NCBI GenBank assembly: GCA_023078555.1
Contig: CM041201.1
Coordinates: 439,213 to 503,212, forward strand
Source: Ulva prolifera
Lineage: Eukaryota; Chlorophyta; Ulvophyceae; Ulvales; Ulvaceae
DNA: 64,000 bases
Direction of reading: 5' to 3'
Numbering within the stretch: the stretch's first letter is position 1; every line of letters starts with the position of its first letter. Below, in pieces: positions 49,558-60,000 of the stretch. Position numbers and translations under genes: made by a program. The notes beneath the pieces are model-generated. The model saw only the letters and a list, made by a program, of their open reading frames with translations. It was not told the DNA's origin and did no database searches.

Positions 49558-52500
49558 ATGTCGCCCATACGAGTATTCCGACCGTACAGCAGGCGGATGG
49601 TCTGCGTGATCATCGTGGCTGCGATTCTTGCGGGATGTGCGGTCGCGTCGGTCTTCATGCCCGCTTACTGGTACATGGTAGCGGATGCCATACCTCAATC
49701 TTTAAGCGTACCATCTACAATCAGAAGGTCCTCTCTGGTGTTTTGGGATCGCACTGGTGCGACTGCCATGGTCTCTATGATGTACGGACAAGATACCATG
49801 CACCATGATGAGCTGTATCGTTGTGCTTTGCTTTTGAAGACAGAGCTCACGGAGCTGTGCCCCGCCAGTCGGACAAGCGACGATGACAGCAACCTTTTCC
49901 ACTACACCGTGTGAGGCAGCCACGGCCATGTCTGCAGGCAGCAGTGAAAATGGCGACGGAGTCGATGCCAGTGAGATGCACAGCTCTCCAGTGCATGTGC
50001 AAGTACAGGATCCAGAAACAGCGCGGATCAAGCAGGAGACCCTTGAAACAGGCCATGGTGTTGCTGTGGGCGAGCACTGGCGCCAGCGCAACCCACAAGA
50101 CATCAGCGATGATGCCATACAAGAAGATCAGTACCAATTGCAAGGGTGTGCTGCCCCACCACGCACACCACGATTCACATGCTAACCGCTTGTATCAAGA
50201 TCCACATGTGATGCTCCTGAGCTCACATCGCTTGTGCATCATTGGTATCTCCACTTTGATGGGCATATGCACAGACCATGCCATGACAACCAAGTGCACT
50301 GAGTACATTTCCCGTATCAGCTGCTGTCGACAGTGCTTTGCGTGTAGTGTTGCATCTATTCATGACTCTGTTTGACGAAAAAACAAACGTGATTCTGCTG
50401 CAGAGAGCATGGCCAAATCGATCCACACCGCTTGTGGAGTTGTTGCTGTGGATCACCCTCCCTTGCACCCACATAATTTGCCCACAATGATGGCAGCCGA
50501 TTGCAATTTGCCACCTAGCAGCAGCCCTTCAATCCAGGTGCTTGGACTCCACTGGGCGTCGCATGCAGGGAGATCATGCGCCAGATTGCAGACAAAGAAG
50601 GGTATGTCATGGTCACATGGGCAAACGACCATTACTTCGACTTTGTGTTCAACTGGGTCCAGCATGTCGAGGAGCTTGGGATCTCCTCGTTTGTGGTCGG
50701 GGCTATGGACCGCCTCATCTTGGGCAGGTTGGTCAGGGCGGGCATCCCATGCTTTGCGATGCAGTCAGGCCTCACCCCGGAAGACTTTGGCTGGGGATCT
50801 CCGCAGTTCCATGCCATGGTATGCACACTACCAATTCTGAGCCTCACTCGCTGCAGCAGCAGCGTGGGTGCACCGTAACGGTCGTGTCTTGTGAACACCT
50901 GATGGGGCTGTTGATGGTGGGAGTGTGCACGCCATCACACCACACGCCATTACAAGCCGATGATGTGTCTCTGATATGCTGCCTGGTGGTTTCTCCCTAC
51001 CGAAGCCCAGAAACGGATGGACGGCAGCTGTGTGTGATGAGTCTATAGCGCAAATTGAATAACAACGGGCTGTCGAGTGGCAGAGCACCAGTGCACGTCA
51101 ACCATGAGTAGCGGATTAGATGGTGTGGATGCTGTGCAGGGCAGGAAGAAGATCAAGCTCGTGCAGCTGTTCACAGAGATGAACCTGTCAGTCATCATCT
51201 CCGATGTGGACACAGTGTGGATGCGGAACCCGTTTGAGTACTTCAAACGCTATCCCGAGGCAGACATCCTGACGTCTAGTGACTATGTTGGCTGGACACA
51301 CGGCGATGAAGGCCTCGAAGACCCAGCGAGGGCAGGATCCGCCTTCAACATTGGGATCATGATGTTCTCGCCCAACAGTGCCAGCTTCGCAAAGGAGTGG
51401 ATGGAGCGGATCGAGGCGGATGACAAGATCTGGGATCAGAATGCCTTCAACGAGTGCGCTCCAGCTTCTACACCTGCAGAGGTGTTGCAGTGCTTGGTCA
51501 GTGCTTGATCAGTCAAGCATGCAGTGGCAGCCTGTGCTTGCACGAGCGCTCAACATTCGCCATTCAGGCATGAACTGGGCTGCAGCTGAGCAAAATACTG
51601 TATCGCCCCTTCAGGTATCATCGATCAGTACTGTCAGATCTTTTCAGATTACCGAGAGCTGTCCTATTGCAGAACAAATGGCCAGACAAGCATTATAGTG
51701 CCTGGTCAAAATCTGCAGGCTCTCCTATGAGCTGGTCTGTGTCAGCCACAATGCTTCGCCACACACATGGCATCCCGACTGCCTTCGCATATGATACATA
51801 TCCTCGCCAGGTTTTCAGCTGACATCCCCGCACACCCCCAGCTCACATGGCCGTCCTCATCTGCCGTCGCCACCTGTATTGTGAGACCACAACACCATGC
51901 ACCCGTACCACAAGACCACCAAAGATCGAACTGCATCCACATCCTGTTCAGGCAGATATCTAAGTATGTTGGGGGACATCTACACCTTGAGAAGCACAGC
52001 AGGAGGCCCTGTGACTTGCCTGTTGGTTTGAGGGGATGACCACAAGGTTTCCCCCTTCAATACGTGCTCCTGCTCTGTCAGAGTGGTCGAAGTTCTGCAT
52101 AGGACACGACTGGTGCATTCCAGTTGATTTCACAAGCATGCATCTCCCACTGCCACACGCCCCCAGTCCGATGCTTTCTCCTGATCACACCCACAGCCAC
52201 CGCAGTGGCCTGCCCTGTTCTGCACCCAGCAGACATGAACCTGCAGCCCACCACGCATGCCTCCGCTTCTCACATCACGTCGGTTCCGCTTCTGCTCCAA
52301 TGCTCTGCCGTCCACTCGCCTGCGCCAACCTTCCAAAAGTCGTGCCTTTCAGCACGTACAGCCTGATACACTGCTCCGGTGTGCTGGGTGGGTCGTTGTG
52401 CTCTTACGATGCTCACGAGTTCCGTGGTGCGTCCCGCCTCGCCGTCTTTGTCCATGTCACACTCACTGCGTCGCTGCTGCAGCCTCGCGAAGCGCGGCAT

Positions 52501-53873
52501 GCAGCTGCAGGACCCCAGCAGCCCCCTCGGCCAGAAGCGCCTCTTCCTCGGGGACCACGGCAGCCTCGTCGTCGGCATCCTCCCCGTCTCCATCTTCGCG
52601 AGCGGCCACACCTTCTTCATCTCCCGCATGCATGAGCGCCTCGGCCTCGCGCCGTACGTCGTCCACGCGACCTTCCAGTTCTCCGGCACACCCGGCAAGC
52701 GCAACCGGCTGCGGGAGCGGCTGCTGTGGACAGACCCGCCGGAGTACTTCAACCCGGGGCACGGGTGGGTGACGTGGGAGATGGACGTGCCAGGGGGGCT
52801 GCTGGAGCGCGCGGCGCCGCGGATGCCGACGATGGAGTGCTGCGAGCAGCAGCGCGGCCACTTCGAGCTCGTGAACCACCAGCTGCTGCAAGTGCGGAGC
52901 GGCCTCGCGGTCGCCTCGGTGCGCCGCTACTGCTCGGCTGTGCCTTTGGCGTCGTGCGGGGGTCCCTCTGCTGATGCTCTGTTCTCCTGCCGTTCGGCTG
53001 TCCCTTGGCGTTCCTGGCACGTCCTGAATAGCGTGCGCACAGCCATTTTTTCGCAGCCACAGTCGCCACAAGCCAACGCTTGAGAGTGGTTTACGCTTTC
53101 TGGCTGAAAATGCTAGGCAAGAAGAGTGTTCAGAGCCTCTCGATGGCCATGGCGTTCCATTCAGCTTCTCTCCGCTGACCCCGTTGCCTTGCCAGACAGT
53201 CACGGCACCACCAGGCGTCCATCGTGCCATCCCTGTGGTGCAGGTTCTGGGCCTCGGCATCATCATTCCCCAGTTCACCGCGGGCCAGGACCGGTACTGG
53301 GCGCCGCACTCGGGCGTCGTGCCCGGTTCTAAAGTAGACCTCCCCTACAAAGCGCCTCTCGACCACATCCTCGACCTCGAGAGACACCTCGGCCACAGCA
53401 AGCCTCCAGACGATTTCGGGCCGGACATCCCGTTCCGGGAGCACTCGTTCCTGAGCAACCCCGCACTCCCGCCTGCGATCCGTGACAGCAAGATCGCAGT
53501 GCACCTCTGCGAGGACAAGCAGCCGCACTGCTCCGACGGCAGTGCGCCTGCTGTTGAGCACGAGGGCGCGCTGTGGATCGTGGTCGGCCTCAACGATGAG
53601 CAGCTGCGGACCGCACTGGCGCCAGCTGCGAAGCAGTACGCCGTGCTGCACTTCTCCGCGATGACCGGGGCGTTCTCGCGGCACGTGAGCCAGGAGGACC
53701 ATGCGCGGTTTGTGAGGCGGACGAGGCTGATGGGCAGCCTGTGGTGCTGTGTGAGGCCTCCTCCAGGGACGCCTGGGCACGTCTGGTACGACATGTGGTG
53801 GGACACGGTGCCGCACTGGGACCAGCACAGCCGGGAGTGGACCGAGCCGTGGAGTATGCAGCTGGGGCCATGA
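49558..53873 (+). CDS. XEG113: XEG113-type GT77 arabinosyltransferase
   Basis: Golgi type II membrane glycosyltransferase. In plants XEG113 adds arabinose to hydroxyproline-linked arabinosides of extensins. The first exon starts at 49558 and encodes an N-terminal anchor (VCVIIVAAILAGCAVASVF). The junctions to exon 3 are unsettled. Exon 3, 50569-50818: GYVMVTWANDHYFDFVFNWV, GWGSPQFHAM. Exon 4, 51140-51481: SVIISDVDTVWM (DxD), ADILTSSD, AFNIGIMMF, WDQNAFNE. Exon 5, about 52505-52918: VVGILPVSIFASGHTFF, DPPEYF, LVNHQLLQVRSGLAVAS. Exon 6, 53244-53873: REHSFLSNPALP, GSLWCCVRPP, TPGHVWYDMWWDTVPHW. All blocks are in the order of plant XEG113. Exons 5-6 are strongly GC-rich. The stop codon lies in a 69-bp tandem repeat. 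Confidence 0.88.
51985..52065 (+). repeat. SINE-like body piece in XEG113 intron 4
   Basis: AGCAGGAGGCCCTGTGACTTGC followed by a GAGGGGATGACCACAAGGTTT segment matches the body of the SINE-like family. It lies inside the exon 4-5 intron. Confidence 0.5.
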
Positions 53874-54010
53874 GAGGTCCCGCACTGGGACCAGCACAGC
53901 CGGGAGTGGACTGCGCAGTGGCGTATGCAGCTGGGGCCGTCAGAGGTGCCGCATTGGGACTAGCACAGCCGGGAGTGGAATGAGCCGTCGAGTATGCTGC
54001 TGGGGCCTTA
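53811..54010 (+). repeat. 69-bp tandem repeat across the XEG113 stop codon
   Basis: Three units start at 53811, 53880 and 53949, each beginning CCGCACTGGGACCAGCACAG or a close variant. The unit is 23 codons long. Unit 1 encodes the end of XEG113 (PHWDQHSREWTEPWSMQLGP) and the stop lies at 53871-53873. Units 2 and 3 are downstream and have lost that stop context. Confidence 0.9.
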
Positions 54011-54920
54011 ACAGTGGCGGTTTGAAGAGACTGGGGGGTCTGGGCGTGGGATGGGAGTAGTTTGCGTGTGCAGTCTATATGACCAGGTGAGATGTGGAGT
54101 GTAGTGTCCGTTGCTGCAGCGCGACGGGGGTGGGGAGGGCCACTGGCTGTGATGCTTCTTGGGTGATGGCCGTCGGCAGCCCAGATGATATGGTATAGAG
54201 GCGCCTGATGCAGGTTGCATCTAGCTGTAGTTAGACGTGCGACATGTGAACGCACGGAGTAGCAAGTCAAGATCAAGATCCTGGAATATGTTGTAGGCTG
54301 TCTCGGAAAGATGTTGGTTGCAATGGTGATCGCAGACACTGGGCGTGGCGGTCGTCAGCCAAACGAGAATTGTAAACACATGAAACAGCCTGTATGGACC
54401 GGCTTTCGCGGGTGGGCCGTGCTTGGACGCCACTCTCACGCGGAAACATGGACAAACATGATTGAATTCACGTTCTGCCGTTTATGGATAGGGCAAATCA
54501 GGTGCGTCTCGCATCAGATCGTATGGCAAGACAATGGCGTATTGTATCCCCGGCGATATACACACAAGAACACGCAGCAGACACTTTCTTGATCTAGCTA
54601 TTTGGTATGCTCTTAGCATGCGTGCGTGTGTTGTCTTCTGCACTGGCTTGCTCGGGCAGCATGCAACCGGCACTGCTGGCACTTGTCGCCACGGTGCCAT
54701 ATTTGTCATGACCGGGGCCGCAAAACATCACAAGCTTGTGTATGTCACTACGTATGGAACCTCTGCACGTTGGAACACAAGAAACTCCCTCCGTAGCGCA
54801 TTGTCATTGTTCTGGAGGGAGGCAACGAGCTAGAGATGTGTGATCGTTGAAGAATGGACTTTGCTGACGCACAGTCCCAGCCAATTGGGTGCGCCACCTC
54901 TCCTGCGTCTACAGGGCCGC
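54011..54920. other. Intergenic region between XEG113 and PEX1
   Basis: No gene is recognised. It holds the XEG113 3' flank and the PEX1 promoter side. No clear promoter element could be assigned. Confidence 0.4.
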
Positions 54921-56978
54921 ATGTCCCAAAACCAGATTGACTGTACTGCATTACGCGCTTGCATGTCTACTGCGCTGCCGGCCAGATCGCAGCGACGGCG
55001 ATGGCAACTCATTCAGTGTCGCGCCGGCCAATGCTTTCAAGGCGTTCGCAATACACGGGGTTTCCATGATCTGGTATTGTACAGGGTTAATCTTCGCGTT
55101 CGACTGGTTCCTTTGCCACATAACTGGATCAAGCTTCCTCAGTCATACGTGAACCACTTCCTCGAGCTCAAGAAAGATTTGCAAGCAGTCTTTCGATTGA
55201 AGCGCGTGCCTGCAGCTGAACGAGACTGTCTTGTGGCCTGGAATGGACTTGTATGTCACGAGCCAGGTAGTATAGAAATTCCACAAGCGCTGGCGAGTGG
55301 TCTGGGTCTGCATGAGGGAGACGTCGTCGATCCCGAGCACGTAACCGGGCTTCCTAAAGCCACCCTCGTTCATGTAACAGTCGCATCTGCAGATGACTGG
55401 GCTGTGATCGAGTCCAATGCCGCCAATCTGACGGCCGCTTTGTTGCAGCAGCTCAAAGTCGTCAGGAAGGGCGACACATTGCCTGTCTGGATACGCGGGC
55501 AAAGCAGCGTTGACATCCAAGTAGTCTCAGCTCAGCCAGCAGATGCGGTCGTTCTGAGTAACGACAGCATTGTTTCGGTGGAGCCCCCTGCACCTCAGCC
55601 AGCTGATCCCATGCTTGCTAATGGCCTGCTAGGCCCAGATAGCGACAACGAGGGCACCGGCACACCCAAAAACGCAGCCAACGGTAATCTAATAAACTCC
55701 GAGTTCAAGTTTGGGACACCAGCCATAATGCAAGGCCCCATGCGATTGCGAGTCCGGGTGTGCAATTCCCAACCAGAGATGTATCCAATTTGCTCTTTAT
55801 CTGCATTCACCTTCAGCTGGAACAGCCTGGCACAGCCTGGCACGTCGCATCAAAACGACCAGCAATCAATTGCATCAACGTTGACGTCCTTCTCTGGAGG
55901 GCGCAGGCGGGCAGCAGGTAGCCAGCCTCCCCATCCTCTGCACAGCAGTCCCTTCATTCAGCCAGCTTGATGAGCCTGGTGAAGGCTTCAGTGCCGTAGC
56001 CCGACGCTGTCCTAAATCACTCCCATCTGCAGGCCTGGAGCGGGCCTGACCTGGACCTGACGCTCAAGCTGCCTGGTGGCACCCTCACATCCACCTTCAC
56101 CGTCGCAGTCTTCATCAACGAGGCCCTGGCCAAGGCGTACCAGCTGCAGCAGGGCAAGGTGTACAACGTCAAGAAGAGCGCAGATGCGCCGGCGAGCAGC
56201 TTTGCGCCGATGCCGGTGTTCAGCCACGCTGGGGTGCCCCACGGCCACATCTGCATGGCGCCTGCAGTCATGCAGCACCTGGCCCTCCCCGAGAATAGCC
56301 AGGTCTGTACCTACCGCCACCGCCCAACCCCGCAACACACATGTATGTTGTATACTTGCATTTATGCATTGCTGCATAGCCATGTCAATCAGGCCGTTGC
56401 GCACCACACATGCATTGCTGCAGACCATGAAAAAGACGCAGCATGTGGGCAGATCCACGAGCACCAGGACGCCATGAATGCAGCACCTCCTGGGCTGATC
56501 AGGTTGTGAGGTGGGATCACATGCAATCAGTCAGGCATACGTACGTTGAGCCAGTCTTGCATGCCAGGTGCTAGCATGCGGATCGAAGCCCTCGAATTTG
56601 GCCCTACTTTGTCAAACCCGTTCTCACCGCCCACCGTCTCTGCCTGCAGGTGTGGCTGGAGCCGCAGTACGGCCTCCCGGCCACTTCCGAGCGGATAAAC
56701 AAGATTACCGTCCAGCACCTGCGGCCGTTCTCGAGCGAGGCAGAGGAGGCCGACGACGCGGCCGCCGCGAGCCGCGCCGCGGCGGCCGCCGCGCTCGGCC
56801 GCGACGGCCCCGCCGACCCCGGGGAGGAGGTCCGCAGCTTCGTCAGCGCCGCGTGTACGCACGGCTGCGAGGCCGTGCTACGTGCTGCGTCGCTCACAGC
56901 ACACGGCCGCGGCCTCAGGGCGGTCCTGGACGAAGTGCGGCCCTCGCCTCACGGTGCCGCGTGCAGCTGCCGGAGCGT

Positions 56979-57039
<61 letters not shown>

Positions 57040-60000
57040 CGCTGTTGGTGGTCTGCTGATGCGGACGCAGTGTTGTGTATCGGTGCTGAAGATGCACAAA
57101 CGTGTGTGTGCATGCTTGTTGATGGCACTTTTCACATGCATCGCGTTGCGCTGGCGTTTGCCGTGGTATGCTGTGGCGTCGGTGGCCTGGTGTGGTGGGG
57201 ACGGTGGTGATCTCGTGTCGACGGGCGGACTGAATCCCCGTGTCGAGTGTCGACGGGCGCTTACAACGCCCTCTCTGAGTCCCCACCACCGCCACTGCGC
57301 ATGCGTGTGTAGCAGCTGCACAGGCAGCAGCCGCAGCACAGCAGCCCTGCGGAGCGGTGCTGCGCTGCGGCGCCTGCAGCTTGACCTTGTTGCCCTGTGT
57401 TTCTGTGGACGGCAGTGACGATCTCGTGTCGACGGGCGGACTGAATTCCCTTGTTGAGTGTCGACGGGCGCTTACAACGCCCTTTCCGAGCCCACACCAC
57501 AGCCACATGCGTTGCACAGTACACATGAGTGCCTTGCTGTCGCCCTCGTCCAGGCTTCCCCTCCCCTAGTGCGCATGGCTGTGACGATCTCGTGTCGACG
57601 GGCGGACTGAATCCCCGTGTCGAGTGTCGACGGGCGCTTACAACGCCCTCTCTGAGCCCCTGCATCCTCCCACCATCGCAATCCCCCCTGTGTTCACACA
57701 CAACAACCAAGCCCTCGTTTGACACTGCCGCGTCCCGGCTCCACATGCATGCCGCATGTCCACGAGCGCGGTCCAACGGAACCGCCCATTCGCAGGGGAA
57801 CGGCGCCCCGGCGTTCGACCCGTTGGCCGCCACCCCAGATGCGATGGACCTCGACACTACAGTCCAGAAGCCGCTGCACACGCTCATCACCGCGTGGATC
57901 GATGCCGCGTGCAGCTTCCAGGAGTCCCTCGCGCCGGCCTCCGCCGCCGACGACGACGGCTTCAACGCGCAGCCGCTGCTCACGCTCACGCTGCCCAAGG
58001 CGACGGTCCTCACGCTCTCCGGCGGCGGCCTCCCGCCTGCGACGTTCCTGCTCACGTTCCTCGCCGCCGGCGCGGCGTTCAAGCACTTCAAGTTCACGCG
58101 CAGCGGCGCGGAGGCGGCGGTGCGGAGCAAGGCCGTCGCCGTCGCGGCCCCCCTGCAGGCCCCCGTCGCGAACCCGATCCTCTGCGTGCCGTCGTGGGCG
58201 CGCGAGATCTTCTGGAAGCCGCCGCCGCACGCGCGCATGGTGACGCCGCGGCCGGACGGCGGCCTCGTGCCGCGCGGCGGCGGCTGGCTGGACAAGGAGC
58301 TCGGGCGCGCCCTCGAGATCGCGATGCCGTACCTCGCGCTCAGCTCGCAGCACTTCTGGAAGGACGCGACGGTGCCGGCGCCGGGGGGGATCCTCGTGTC
58401 GGGGGGCCGGGGCAGCGGCAAGAGCGCGCTGCTGGAGCGCTGTGCGGCGTACCTCGGCAGCCACCCGGCGACGATGTGCCACGTCAGCCGCATGTCGTGC
58501 CGCAGCATGGCCGGCGACAAGATGAAGCGGGTGCGCCCTGCTTGCCCTCGCTGCTTGTGCCCCGCTGCTGTGCTGCACTGCGACTGCGCGGTGAGCTAGC
58601 GGACGGCGGAGCAACGCAGCGGTGGGCGCCGCGGCGATGCGGGCTCTGGGAGCGGTGGCATTGACGGGGGGCTAAGTGATGCGCTGTGCCGCCCGTGAGC
58701 TGGGGTGTGGCAGTTGTGGTGGCCTGCATCACTGTCCTCGGGCGGGGGGTGCACGTTGTGAGGCTGGTGCGCTGACGTGGCGCCGCTGTGCTGTGCAGAT
58801 CGCAAAGTGGCTGCAGAACTGCCTCGTGACGTCGCTGATGCACGCGCCCGCCGTCGTGCTGCTCGACGACATCGACGCCCTCATCCCCGTCATCCCGGAG
58901 CACGCGCCGCCGCAGGAGCAGCACATGATCGAGTTCTTCAACGAGTTCCTCGCCTCGGTGTTTGACTGGATGCGGGAAAAGGTGCGCTCGCCCTCTTGCT
59001 GCCATCCCTGCGACGGCCATTGTGGCGGGTTCTTGAGGTACAGCTCAGGCTGCAGTGTAGAGTGCTCATCCACTGACGCAAGGCAAGGCCTCTGTGCGCG
59101 GGATAGCCCCGGGGCGCTTCACCGGGCACTGAAGTTGCATCTTTGCCTGCCGTTGTTGAGTTCTGGGTCTAGCGCAGAGGCACCTCGCTGCCTGTTCATT
59201 CAGCGCACATGTGCACAAACACGCACACCGTGGACCCACGGCTTGAGCCCCACGCGGAATGCAGATGAACTGCGTACCTTTGGTTGCAATGCTCTGTGGT
59301 CTGCTTCAGTGCTCTGCCATGCGGTGGCCAAAGCTCGCATCATTTGTATTTGTGGTAGTCCAGTGGTAGAGCGGTCTTATCACTGGACTGCCACAGTACT
59401 CCAGAGGACTGGAATGGTGCACGGAATCAACACAGTTTCGCAGCGTGTGACGCCGCAGTCGCCGCGTGTGCAGGTCACGGAGACAGGCGCGCAGGTCCTC
59501 GTCATCGCGTCGTGCCGCGACGCCGGCGAGCTGCCGAAGCTGCTGCGCGCGACGGGGCGCCTCGACCACCTCATCGAGGTCGGCACGCCCAACACCACGG
59601 AGCGCCGCGGCATGATCGAGCACATGCTGCGGCTGCGCGGCCTCGCGTACGACGGCGCGGCGCTCGAGGGCATCGCACGCCGCATGGAGGGCTTTGACTC
59701 GAGCGACCTCGCGGTCGTGATCGAGCGCGCGGTGCAGCAGGCGCGGCTGGAGGCGCTCGCGCCGGCGGGGGCGCGCCGCGGCGCGGCCATCGCGGCCGCG
59801 CACTGGGACGCCGCGCTTGCGCACTTCCAGCCGTCGGCGGCGTGGGAGGCGGGGGCGCAGGAGACGGCGGACGCGAGGTGTGCGCGGGTGCCCGGCATGC
59901 ATATACGTCTGGCGATGGCGCCGCATTGTGCACTCAGCATCGTTGTGCGTGCATGCCACCATCGCCATCTTGATTCGCCTCCACAAATTTTGTTCTGGCC

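Noticed and set aside
53590-54339. Antisense ORF of 249 codons with repeated TAHSTPGCA-like units.
   Set aside because: It is the reverse strand of XEG113 and its 69-bp repeat. No independent gene signal.
57261-58520. Long antisense ORF (419 codons) opposite PEX1.
   Set aside because: It lies opposite GC-rich PEX1 coding sequence and has no recognisable motif; long antisense frames are expected at such GC3.
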